Assembly (NCBI RefSeq): GCF_029894125.1
Contig: NZ_JARXYZ010000054.1
Location: 1-35,313, forward strand
Length of the DNA stretch: 35,313 nt
Source of the DNA: Kitasatospora sp. MAA19
GTDB taxonomy: Bacteria > Actinomycetota > Actinomycetes > Streptomycetales > Streptomycetaceae
Reading direction: 5' to 3'
Part shown: piece by piece, positions 1-6,695 of the stretch
Layout: each line of letters begins with the position of its first letter
How positions within the stretch are numbered: position 1 is the first letter of the stretch
Notes under the pieces: generated by a model
What the model was told of the DNA's origin: nothing
Seen by the model: only the letters and a program-made list of their open reading frames with translations
Database searches by the model: none
Position numbers and translations under genes: made by a program

Positions 1-98
1 ATGTCGCAATCCACACCGAGCCAGAAGGCCCTCACTCATTTCAAGACCACACAGCCGTGAGCCCTGTCACCAACCTCCGTGGTCAGTACACCTAGCGG

Positions 99-1040
99 TC
101 AGGCGCGGACGGCGGCGCGCTCGCGCAGCTCCTTCAGCACGGCGATGTCCATCGCGTGCCCGGTGCCGTCCCCGCCGTGCTTGCGGTCCGGGGTCTCCAC
201 CAGCAGGGGGACGCCGACCGTCTCCGGGTGTTCGAACAGCTCGCGGAACGGTTCCGCGCCGATCATGCCGGCGCCGATGTTGGCGTGCCGGTCCTTGCGC
301 GCGCCGACGACGTCCTCGGAGTCGTTGGCGTGGATCAGCCGCAGCCGGCCCGGGCCGGCCGCCGACGCCAGCGCGTCGAGCGCGGCCGTCACCCCGCCCG
401 GCGCGGCCAGGTCGTGCCCGGCGGCGAAGGCGTGGCAGGTGTCCAGGCAGACGCCGACCCGGGGGTGCCCGTCCAGCGCCTCGACGTACTCGGCGAGCTC
501 CTCCATCCGGGAACAGAGCGAGCTGCCCTGGCCGGCGGTCGGCTCCAGCAGCAGCCAGGGCGCGTCGTCGCCGAGGGCGTCCAGCTCGTCCAGCAGCGGC
601 CGCACGTCGGCCCGCACCTGCGCCATCGCCTCGGCCCGCCGGGAGCCGCCGCCGGGCGCCGCACCGACCGCCGAACCGGTGTGCAGGACGACGCCCAGCG
701 CGCCGATCGCGTGGCCGCGGCGCAGCGAGTGCCGCAGCGAGTCGGCCGAGCGCTCGCGAGTGGCCGGGTTGTCCGAGCCGAAGTTGATCAGGTACGGCGC
801 GTGCACCCAGGCGGGGAGGCCCTGCTCGGCGCAGGCCGTCCGGAACTCCTCGTCCTGCGCCGGGTTGCCCGGGGGAGTGGCCCAGCCGCGCGGGTTGGCC
901 ACGAACACCTGCACCGTCTCGGCGCCGACCCGCCGCGCGTACGCCAGACCCGTTCCGGCCAGCCCCCGGGCGGCCACCGGGACGTGGGCGCCGACCGGGT
1001 TGCGGAGGGTGCCGAGGGGCGCTGCGGGTGCGGTGGTCAT
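99..1040 (-). CDS. nfo: Deoxyribonuclease IV (AP endonuclease, family 2)
   Basis: Predicted 313-residue endonuclease IV, a cytoplasmic metal-dependent base-excision-repair enzyme that cuts DNA 5' of abasic sites. Family motifs appear in the expected order: HAPYLINFGS, VVLHTGS, LLLEPTAGQG, CLDTCHAFAAGHD, LIHANDS and VETPDRKH. They supply the His, Glu and Asp ligands of the usual trinuclear metal site in a TIM barrel. The E. coli enzyme has 285 residues, so the length is normal. I chose the ATG at 1040 (MTTAPAAP) because an in-frame ATG 12 bases upstream has no visible Shine-Dalgarno sequence, while this one follows a weak GGGG-type site. The gene stands alone, and no terminator hairpin is evident in the 98 bases after it. 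Identity is secure; only the exact start is open. Confidence 0.93.
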   Translation of the reverse strand: MTTAPAAPLGTLRNPVGAHVPVAARGLAGTGLAYARRVGAETVQVFVANPRGWATPPGNPAQDEEFRTACAEQGLPAWVHAPYLINFGSDNPATRERSADSLRHSLRRGHAIGALGVVLHTGSAVGAAPGGGSRRAEAMAQVRADVRPLLDELDALGDDAPWLLLEPTAGQGSSLCSRMEELAEYVEALDGHPRVGVCLDTCHAFAAGHDLAAPGGVTAALDALASAAGPGRLRLIHANDSEDVVGARKDRHANIGAGMIGAEPFRELFEHPETVGVPLLVETPDRKHGGDGTGHAMDIAVLKELRERAAVRA

Positions 1041-1401
1041 GGCCCCGAGCATGCCACGCCGCGGGGCGGCGTCGGCGGGCGGCCCGGCCCGCGACCCGAG
1101 CCCCGCCCGCCCGGCGCGGTCGGCGCGGTCGGCGCGGTCGGGCGTGTCGTCGGCGCCGGGCGGCCCGCGCCACGCCGGGCCGTCGCACCACCGGCCGACG
1201 CCTCGTCAGTCCCGCAGCCCAGCCCTGGTGGCGGGCCCACCCGGCGGCCCATAGCGTCGACTCGGCCACACCCACCGGCCGTCACCAAGCACGCACACCG
1301 CGTGAGAACCGCCGTTCCAGAACACACCGCGTACCTAGCGCGCCGCCCGGCAGGCCCCGGCCGCACACCCGCGAGCGCGCCGGAAAGACAGGTCACCACT
1401 C
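1041..1401. promoter_or_regulatory. Divergent intergenic region (nfo / beta-helix gene)
   Basis: This 361-base gap lies between two divergent genes. It holds three copies of a 10-base unit (cggcgcggt plus one base, about 1112-1141) and one perfect GAAC-N4-GTTC inverted repeat at 1306-1317. The GAAC-N4-GTTC form is the core of Gram-positive and actinobacterial LexA sites, but the flanking bases are not especially symmetrical. I could not define convincing -35/-10 pairs for either gene. No additional gene is supported. Confidence 0.4.
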
Positions 1402-2478
1402 ATGCCCACGCGACGGGTCCACCACCTCGCCGCGGCCACCGCGGCCGCCACCGCCCTGACCACCCTCCTCGCCACCCTGGCCGCCGCGCCCGCGGCCCAT
1501 GCCGTCGGCTTCCTGCACGTCGTCCGGCCGGGCGAATCGATTCAGCGGGCCGTCGACGCCGCCCACCCGGGCGACACCGTCCGACTGCTCGCCGGCACCT
1601 ACCCCGGCAGCGTCCGCATCACCACCCCCGGCCTCACCCTGCGCGGCGCCGGCCGGGACACCGTGATCACCCCAGGGGCCGGCACCGAGAACGCCTGCGC
1701 CACCGCCGGGCACGGCATCTGCGTGGACGGCACCGAGGCGGCCCCGCTGCCGGACGTCACGGTCGAGGCCCTCGCCGTCACCGGCTTCCGCAGGAACGGC
1801 ATCGACGCCAGCGGCACCACCGGGCTGACCGTGCGCGCCACCTACGTCCACGACAACGCCCAGCAGGGCATCAGCCAGGAGATCTCCACCCGGGCCGTGA
1901 TCGTCGGCAACCGGTCGACCGGCAACGGCCAGTCCGGGGTGTTCCTCGCCAACTACGCCTACCGCGAGGGCGGCGCGCCCGACACCGGGGGCACCCTCGT
2001 GGAGGGCAACGAGCTGACCGGGAACCGGATCGGCGTCACCGTCCGCCGGCTGCGCGGGCTGGCCGTCCAGGGCAACGAGATCCGCGGCAACTGCGGCGGC
2101 GTCTTCGTGGTCGGCGACGAGGGCGTGCCCCGGGCCGGGGACCTCGACGTACGGCACAACCGGGTCGTCGCCAACAACCTGTTCTGCCCGGCCAACCCGC
2201 GCCTGGGCGCGATCCAGGGCGCGGGCATCGTGCTCACCGGAGTCGAGGACGCCCGGGTCACCGACAACGAGGTCCGCGACAACGTCGGCACCTCCGACTT
2301 CTCCGGCGGCATCGTCCTCTTCAAGAGCGTCGTCGGCGCCGCCAACGCCCGCAACACCGTCACCGGCAACAGGCTGAGCGGCAACAGCCCGGCCGACATC
2401 GCCGACCGCGACACCGGCGGCGACAACGCGTTCTCCCGCAACACCTGCTCGCGGTCCGAGCCGTCCGGCCACTGCTGA
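1402..2478 (+). CDS. Secreted right-handed parallel beta-helix protein
   Basis: A 358-residue protein with a Sec signal peptide: basic N-terminus MPTRRVHH, an Ala/Thr/Leu-rich core, and cleavage likely after APAAHA near residue 34. The mature part begins with a pectate-lyase/NosD-like start (VRPGESIQRAVDAAHPGDTV). It continues as repeated short strands with N-G and G-N-x turns, such as VTGFRRNGIDASG, VEGNELTGNRIGV and VTDNEVRDNVG, typical of PbH1 beta-helix coils. Such folds usually bind or cleave polysaccharide; I cannot assign a catalytic residue or substrate. Four cysteine-containing loops and the C-terminal CSRSEPSGHC suggest disulfides. The O-methyltransferase follows 101 bases downstream on the same strand, so co-transcription is possible but not shown. 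Confidence 0.82.
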   Translation: MPTRRVHHLAAATAAATALTTLLATLAAAPAAHAVGFLHVVRPGESIQRAVDAAHPGDTVRLLAGTYPGSVRITTPGLTLRGAGRDTVITPGAGTENACATAGHGICVDGTEAAPLPDVTVEALAVTGFRRNGIDASGTTGLTVRATYVHDNAQQGISQEISTRAVIVGNRSTGNGQSGVFLANYAYREGGAPDTGGTLVEGNELTGNRIGVTVRRLRGLAVQGNEIRGNCGGVFVVGDEGVPRAGDLDVRHNRVVANNLFCPANPRLGAIQGAGIVLTGVEDARVTDNEVRDNVGTSDFSGGIVLFKSVVGAANARNTVTGNRLSGNSPADIADRDTGGDNAFSRNTCSRSEPSGHC

Positions 2479-2579
2479 GTCGCCGGCGCGAACCCCGGCC
2501 CCAACCCGCGGTACGCGCCCGCCCGGACCGCTCGTCCGCACCTCTCGCCCGCACCCCCCGTCGAGAAGGAAGACCTTCC

Positions 2580-3608
2580 ATGACCTCCGCACCGCCCAGT
2601 CCCCAGGCCGCGATGCGCCTGCGCGAGCTCGTCTTCGGCGCCGCCTGCGCCGCCGCCGTCCGCGCGGCCGCCCGGCTCGGCGTGGCCGACGCGCTCGGCG
2701 ACACCCCGACCAGCGTCACCGACCTCGCCGCCGCCCTCGACACCGAGCCCCGCCCGCTGCGCCGCCTGATGCGCGCGCTCACCTGCTACGGCATCTTCGC
2801 CGAGACCACCGACGACCGCTTCGAGCACACCGAGATGTCCCGCCTGCTGCGCGAGGACGCCCCCAACTCGCTGCGCTACATCTCCCTCTGGTGCACCGAG
2901 CCGTGGACCTGGGAGGCATGGCCCAAGCTGGACGAGGCCGTCCGCTCCGGCCGCAACGTGTTCCCCGACCTGTTCGGCAAGGAGTTCTTCGACTACCTGC
3001 ACAGCGACGCGAGCGACTCCGCGAAGGTCTTCGACAAGGCGATGACCGCCTCCAGCCGGCAGTCCGCGCACGACCTCGCCGAGTACCTGGACCTCACCGG
3101 GGTCGACTCGGTGGTGGACATCGGCGGTGGCCAGGGGCACGTGCTGGCCAGCCTGCTGGAGAAGCACCCGGCGCTGCACGGCACCCTGCTCGACCTGCCC
3201 AAGGTGGTCGCTGGCGCCGAACCCCGGCTGCAGGACGGCGGTGCCTTCTCCGCCCGCGCCCGGCTGGTGCCCGGCGACTGCCGGGTGGAGATCCCGGTCC
3301 GCGCCGACCTCTACATCATCAAGAACATCCTGGAGTGGGACGACGAGAGCACCCGTCGCACCCTCGCCAACGTGGTCGCCGCGGCCCGGCCCGGCGCCCG
3401 CGTCGTGGTGGTGGAGAACCTGGTCGACGACAGCCCGTCGATGCGCTTCACCACCGCGATGGACCTGATGCTGCTGCTCAACGTCGGCGGTGCCAAGCAC
3501 TCCAAGGAGAGCATGGTGCGGCTGATGGAGGACGCCGGACTGGACGTCGAGGGCGTCCACCTGGTCAACCCCTACCTGCACGCCTTCGAGGCCACCGTGC
3601 GCGGCTGA
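2580..3608 (+). CDS. SAM-dependent O-methyltransferase (polyketide/aromatic type)
   Basis: A 342-residue class I methyltransferase of the plant-COMT/TcmO/DnrK-like group. The N-terminal half (about 10-110) is the winged-helix dimerisation domain (VADALGDTPTSVTDLAAAL, RPLRRLMRAL). The C-terminal half has the SAM-binding glycine loop VVDIGGGQGHVLASLL, the acidic strand around LLDLPKVV, and the GDCR segment. Members of this family often carry a catalytic His in a motif like LHDWDD; here the matching segment reads IIKNILEWDDES, so Glu stands where the base is expected. The start follows GAGAAGGAAG at a good distance. The gene lies about 2 kb beyond the end of the pigment operon. It could O-methylate the pigment, but the sortase pair between them makes that an inference only. 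A strong hairpin follows. Confidence 0.85.
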   Translation: MTSAPPSPQAAMRLRELVFGAACAAAVRAAARLGVADALGDTPTSVTDLAAALDTEPRPLRRLMRALTCYGIFAETTDDRFEHTEMSRLLREDAPNSLRYISLWCTEPWTWEAWPKLDEAVRSGRNVFPDLFGKEFFDYLHSDASDSAKVFDKAMTASSRQSAHDLAEYLDLTGVDSVVDIGGGQGHVLASLLEKHPALHGTLLDLPKVVAGAEPRLQDGGAFSARARLVPGDCRVEIPVRADLYIIKNILEWDDESTRRTLANVVAAARPGARVVVVENLVDDSPSMRFTTAMDLMLLLNVGGAKHSKESMVRLMEDAGLDVEGVHLVNPYLHAFEATVRG

Positions 3609-3646
3609 GCCCCGGCTCCACCCCGAACGACCGAGCCCCACCCGAA

Positions 3647-3685
3647 ACGACCGCCGGCCCCCGAGTTCCAGGGGCCGGCGGTCGT
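3647..3685. terminator. Hairpin between convergent methyltransferase and sortase genes
   Basis: A perfect 15-bp stem (3647-3661 with 3671-3685) has a 9-base loop. It sits 38 bases after the methyltransferase stop and 12 bases beyond the sortase stop, so it can serve both strands. It lacks a U tract, as is common in Streptomyces. Confidence 0.8.
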
Positions 3686-3697
3686 CCGTGTCCTCCG

Positions 3698-4483
3698 TCA
3701 GGCCTTGTGCGAGGACTCCAGGTGCGCGAAGACCACCACGTTGTTCACGTAGTCCCGCTGCTTCTTGTCGTACGCGCCGCCGCAGGTGATCAGCCGCAGC
3801 TGGGCGTCGGGTGTCTTTCCGTACACCTTCTGGTCCGGGAAGGCGTTCTTGGCGAAGGTCTGCACCGAGTCCACCGAGAACACCGCGACCGTGCCGTCCT
3901 CGCGGGCCACCTCCACCTTGTTGCCCGGCAGCAGCAGCCTCAGCAGCGCGAACACCGCCGGGCCCTTGGTGGTGTCCAGGTGGCCGGCGACCACCGCGCT
4001 GCCGCGCTCGCCCGGGCTGACGCCGTCCCGGTACCAACCGACCAGGTTCTTGTCGTTCGGCGGCGGCGCGTTGAGCTGGCCCGCCGGGTTGAGCGTCAGC
4101 TCGGTGAACGGCGCGTTCACACCGATCTGCGGGATCCGCAGCCGGGTCGGCTTGGCGGGCTTCAGCGCCGGCGCCGCGGGTGCCGCGGGTGCCGCGGGTG
4201 CGGCGGGTGCGGCGGGTGCGGCGGGTGCGGCAGCCGCGGCCGTCGGGCTCGGCTGCGCGGCGGCCGCCGCGGGCGCGGCAGCCGTGGCAGCCGGTGCGGC
4301 CGGTCCGGGGACGGCCGGGACCGGGACGGCCGGTGCGACCGCCGCCGGGGGAGCCGCAGAACCGGACACCGAGTCGGCGCTCGGCGCGGTGTCCACCGAG
4401 TTGTAGATCAGCAGTAGACCGACCGCAGCTGCGCCCATACCCGTGCGCAGCAGCCGGGACGTACCAGAGACGGGACCGCCCAT
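3698..4483 (-). CDS. Class F sortase
   Basis: A 261-residue membrane-anchored transpeptidase. Residues 12-30 form the N-terminal membrane segment. Residues 43-109 are a long Ala/Pro linker made of 9-base DNA repeats, presumably spanning the cell wall. The catalytic domain starts near residue 113 (TRLRIPQIGV), typical of class E/F sortases. The expected triad is visible: His168 in VVAGHLDTT, Cys234 in LRLITCGG, and Arg243 in KKQRDY. I used the ATG at 4483 because GGAGGAGAGGAG lies just upstream; a longer frame begins at 4516. The repeat-rich surface protein gene lies 96 bases upstream on the same strand and is a natural substrate candidate. Housekeeping sortases in these bacteria are usually class E, so this is probably a dedicated enzyme. 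Confidence 0.9.
   Translation of the reverse strand: MGGPVSGTSRLLRTGMGAAAVGLLLIYNSVDTAPSADSVSGSAAPPAAVAPAVPVPAVPGPAAPAATAAAPAAAAAQPSPTAAAAAPAAPAAPAAPAAPAAPAAPALKPAKPTRLRIPQIGVNAPFTELTLNPAGQLNAPPPNDKNLVGWYRDGVSPGERGSAVVAGHLDTTKGPAVFALLRLLLPGNKVEVAREDGTVAVFSVDSVQTFAKNAFPDQKVYGKTPDAQLRLITCGGAYDKKQRDYVNNVVVFAHLESSHKA
4172..4230. repeat. 9-bp tandem repeat encoding the sortase Ala/Pro linker
   Basis: Six to seven copies of a gccgcgggt/gcggcgggt unit encode repeated Ala-Ala-Pro in the sortase linker. Repeats of this sort readily change in number between strains. Confidence 0.8.
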
Positions 4484-4579
4484 CGCTCCTCTCCTCCACT
4501 CGCATATGGGTCGCAACGGTCCGCCGCCCCCGTGCGCCTCCCCCGGGGAGGGGGAGACGCGTGGGGGCGACGGTAGGCG

Positions 4580-5167
4580 TCAGACCGCGGCGCCGACGGT
4601 ACGGCGGCCGCGGCGCAGCGCGTACGCGCCGGCCCCGAGCCCGCCGAGCAGCAGCACCGCGCCGGAGGCGAGACCGCCGCCGGACAGCGCCAGTCCGCCG
4701 CCGCCGGTGTGCACGCCACCGCGCGGGCTTTCGCCCCGGCCTTCCCCGCCCCGGCCTTCGCCGCCTCGGCCCTCGCCACCCCGGCCTTCGCCGCCTCGGC
4801 CCTCGTCGCCTCGGCCTTCGCCGCCTCGACCCTCGCCACCCCGGCCTTCCCCGCCCCGGCCCTCGTCGCCTCGGCCTTCGCCGCCTCGACCTTCCCCGCC
4901 CCGGCCTTCCCCGCCCCGGCCCTCGTCGCCTCGGCCCTCCCCGCCTCGGCCTTCGTCGCCCCGACCGCGACCGTCGGAGCCCTTCCCTTCGCCTCGGCCT
5001 TCCCCGCCCCGGCCTTCGTCGCCCCGGTCGCCCTTGTCCTGCTTCTCCTGCCAGGTGAGGTTCTTGCCCGAGTCGGAGGAGGAGCCGTCGGCAAAGGCCA
5101 TGGGGGTGCCGACGGTCAGGACGGCGGCGACGGCCGCTCCGGCGAGCAGCGTGCGTGCAGAACGCAT
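4580..5167 (-). CDS. Secreted GRGGE/GRGDE-repeat surface protein, probable sortase substrate
   Basis: A 195-residue exported protein. Residues 1-26 are a signal peptide ending AFA. Residues 47-146 are pentapeptide repeats of GRGGE and GRGDE type, a highly charged, probably disordered polyampholyte with five RGD triplets (residues 48-50, 69-71, 79-81, 99-101, 119-121). Residues 149-155 read RGGVHTG, followed by a Gly-rich stretch, a hydrophobic segment (about 163-183) and a basic end RRGRR. That layout matches a C-terminal cell-wall sorting signal with a non-LPXTG motif. The start is backed by AAGGA eight bases upstream of the ATG. A class F sortase is the next gene downstream. I do not recognise a named family; wall anchoring is inferred from layout and neighbourhood. 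Confidence 0.78.
   Translation of the reverse strand: MRSARTLLAGAAVAAVLTVGTPMAFADGSSSDSGKNLTWQEKQDKGDRGDEGRGGEGRGEGKGSDGRGRGDEGRGGEGRGDEGRGGEGRGGEGRGGEGRGDEGRGGEGRGGEGRGGEGRGDEGRGGEGRGGEGRGGEGRGGEGRGESPRGGVHTGGGGLALSGGGLASGAVLLLGGLGAGAYALRRGRRTVGAAV
4730..5029. repeat. 15-bp repeats with a 60-bp higher-order period
   Basis: About 17 near-identical 15-base units encode the pentapeptides. Between 4748 and 4927 they form three 60-base blocks, each carrying one Asp-type unit followed by three Gly-type units. The 60-base phase is visible because the segment cctcgtcgcctcggcc recurs at 4801, 4861 and 4921. Confidence 0.9.
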
Positions 5168-5337
5168 GAGGATGATCCTTCCGATGCGCAGTCCCGCGAC
5201 CGCCGGCACGGTGCCGGACGAGGGAACTCGCGGGAGGTGCGCCTGATCCACCGTCAACCACCGCGGCGCCCGCTGCCACCGGAGCGTGGTCGAGACGGTA
5301 CGGACTGTGAGCCCTTCGAGTGGAGTCCCGGGCGTGT

Positions 5338-5368
5338 TTCACCCGAGTGCCCCGGCGATCCGGGTGAA
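5338..5368. promoter_or_regulatory. Inverted repeat TTCACCCG-N15-CGGGTGAA
   Basis: Two perfect 8-base arms (5338-5345 and 5361-5368) face each other about 170 bases upstream of the repeat-protein start and about 100 bases beyond the end of the pigment operon's terminator. The remainder of 5168-5471 contains no supported gene. The repeat could be a regulator site for the surface-protein/sortase pair; no promoter elements were fixed with confidence. Confidence 0.4.
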
Positions 5369-5471
5369 TCGGTCTAAGGTCCGCCGTCGCAATCCCGTCG
5401 TCGGACTCCCGTCGTCCGCCCGGAGGCGCGCAGGCGGGGGATGGACGACGGACCCTGCCCGGGCACACGCG

Positions 5472-5508
5472 TGGGCCCGCCCCCGGCGGATGGCCGGGGG
5501 CGGGCCCA
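5472..5508. terminator. Terminator of the pigment (whiE-like) operon
   Basis: A perfect 16-bp GC-rich stem (5472-5487 with 5493-5508) with a 5-base loop. It lies 26 bases past the stop of the last pigment gene, read on the minus strand. Confidence 0.85.
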
Positions 5509-5534
5509 GGACGAGCGGGACGGGGCGGGCGGGA

Positions 5535-5855
5535 TCAGCGGTCCCAGCGGTAGAACTCGTGCGCCATCGCGTCCTTCGGCTCGCGCCAGGTGGCCGGGTC
5601 GTAGGCCTGGACGAAGGCGGTGAGCCGGTCGCTGACGGCCCGGAACTCCGGGTGGCCGACGACCTTGGCGACGGCCGGGCCCGGCGGGCGCTCGGCCTCG
5701 ATGAGGTGCAGGTAGACGTCGCCGAACTGGAACAGACTGCGGCCGGTGACGCCGATCAGGTGCGGCAGTTCGCCCTGGTCGGACGCGGCGAACACCTCGG
5801 CGATGTCCGGCGCGGCCTCCGGCTTCATCCGGGCGACGATCAGGGCGCGGTGCAT
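5535..5855 (-). CDS. whiE ORFVII: TcmI-type polyketide cyclase, whiE ORFVII homologue
   Basis: A 106-residue single-domain protein beginning MHRALIVARM and containing GVTGRSLFQFGDVYLHLIE and a C-terminal MAHEFYRWDR. This is the small dimeric ferredoxin-like cyclase family of TcmI and WhiE ORFVII, which guides late ring closure of an aromatic polyketide. It is the last gene of the operon. The ATG at 5855 follows GGAG at 11 bases. A GTG at 5864 overlaps the stop of the preceding cyclase in a GTGA arrangement and would add three residues, but it has its GGAG only three bases away, so I prefer the ATG. Either way the two cyclases are translationally linked. Confidence 0.9.
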   Translation of the reverse strand: MHRALIVARMKPEAAPDIAEVFAASDQGELPHLIGVTGRSLFQFGDVYLHLIEAERPPGPAVAKVVGHPEFRAVSDRLTAFVQAYDPATWREPKDAMAHEFYRWDR

Positions 5856-5860
5856 CCCGG

Positions 5861-6316
5861 TCACCGCTCCGCCGCCCGCTTCTCGACCTTCTCGCGGATC
5901 AGCTCCAGCTGGATCCGGGAGTTGCGGTTGATGTGGTTGACCATGCCGTCGTCGTCGACCGGGGCGGTGGGCTTCATCGCGAAGTCCTGGATCCAGCGCA
6001 TCCTCGTGCCGGCCGGGACCTCCGCGTACTCCCAGCGGATGTCCATGAACTCGAACGGGCCGGGCTCGACCCGGCGGGCGCGCACCGCGAGCGAGGTCTT
6101 GTCGGTGGTGCGCTCGGAGACCCAGCTCCACACCTGACCGTTCTCGTCCGGGTGCATGGTCAGCCGGAAGCGGACGCTGTCGCCGTCGCGCTCCAGCACC
6201 TCCACCGAGGCGTACTCGCTGAAGAGGTCCGGCCAGTTCTCCAGGTCGTTGGTGACCTCCCAGACCAGGTCGAGGGGGGCGGCGATGACGATCTCGTTGT
6301 CGGTGTGTCCAGGCAT
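5861..6316 (-). CDS. whiE ORFVI: Aromatase/cyclase (SRPBCC/START fold), whiE ORFVI homologue
   Basis: A 151-residue single-domain aromatase/cyclase beginning MPGHTDNEIVIAAPLDLVW. Family signatures include VTNDLENWPDLFSEYASVEVL, FRLTMHPDENGQVWSW and MRWIQDFAMKP, followed by DDDGMVNHINRNS. This matches WhiE ORFVI and the N-terminal half of TcmN, which fold and aromatise the first ring of the poly-beta-ketone held on ACP. The alternative start three codons upstream (6325) would overlap the ACP gene by eight bases. I chose 6316 because homologues begin at M-x-GHTDN and because it leaves a TGA-G-ATG junction with the ACP. Neither start has a strong ribosome site, so coupling to ACP translation is likely. 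Confidence 0.92.
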   Translation of the reverse strand: MPGHTDNEIVIAAPLDLVWEVTNDLENWPDLFSEYASVEVLERDGDSVRFRLTMHPDENGQVWSWVSERTTDKTSLAVRARRVEPGPFEFMDIRWEYAEVPAGTRMRWIQDFAMKPTAPVDDDGMVNHINRNSRIQLELIREKVEKRAAER

Positions 6317-6317
6317 C

Positions 6318-6662
6318 TCAGGCATCGGCTTTCGGGGAGAGGGTGGGGGAGAGGGTGGGGGAGAGGGCGGGGGAGAGGACGGTGGAGAGGGTGGTGGAGA
6401 GGGAGGTGGAGAGGGAGGTGGCGAGGGAGGTGTTGACCAGTTCCAGGAACTCGGCCGGGGTCTTGGCGGATTCGGCGCCGGAGGTGACCTTGAGGCCGTG
6501 CCGGTTCTCCAACTCGCCGACGACGCCGAGGAGTCCGAGAGAGTCGACGCCGAAGTCGTCGAACTGCACGCCCGGGCGCTCCAGGTGCTGCGGGTCGACG
6601 GTGACGCCGGCCCGGGACTGGATCAGGGCGGCCAGCTCGGGATAGCTGAGGGTGTTGCTCAC
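6318..6662 (-). CDS. whiE ORFV: Type II PKS acyl carrier protein with repeat tail, whiE ORFV homologue
   Basis: A 114-residue acyl carrier protein. The carrier domain occupies about residues 1-78, with the phosphopantetheine-accepting Ser41 in GVDSLGLLGVVGELE. Type II PKS ACPs normally end at about 80-90 residues. This one continues for more than 30 residues as a tetrapeptide repeat (TSLA, TSLS, TTLS, TVLS, PALS, PTLS) ending SPKADA, encoded by a 12-base tandem repeat. The start is GTG at 6662, supported by GAAGGGA upstream. It lies 33 bases after KS-beta and just before the aromatase, in the standard whiE order. The carrier assignment is secure; the role of the tail is unknown and it may be neutral repeat growth. 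Confidence 0.93.
   Translation of the reverse strand: MSNTLSYPELAALIQSRAGVTVDPQHLERPGVQFDDFGVDSLGLLGVVGELENRHGLKVTSGAESAKTPAEFLELVNTSLATSLSTSLSTTLSTVLSPALSPTLSPTLSPKADA
6334..6429. repeat. Eight copies of a 12-bp repeat in the ACP gene
   Basis: Eight consecutive 12-base units on the plus strand go from ggggagagggtg at 6334 to gtggcgagggag at 6429. They drift gradually from a g-rich Pro-coding form to a Thr/Ala-coding form. The unit keeps frame, so copy-number change would alter the tail length without a frameshift. Confidence 0.92.
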
Positions 6663-6695
6663 GGGAGTCCCTTCGGAAGAGTGTGCGGGTGGGGG

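Noticed and set aside
1..60. A short plus-strand frame beginning ATG at the first base and ending TGA at 60 (MSQSTPSQKALTHFKTTQP)
   Set aside because: Codon third positions are not GC-rich like the neighbouring genes, there is no upstream sequence to judge a ribosome site, and no family is recognisable. It may be chance or the tail of a gene outside the window.
4700..5250. Long plus-strand open frames of Ala/Ser/Pro repeats across the surface-protein gene
   Set aside because: They are the antisense reading of the 15-bp repeat. The minus-strand frame has a signal peptide, ribosome site and anchor, so it is the real gene.
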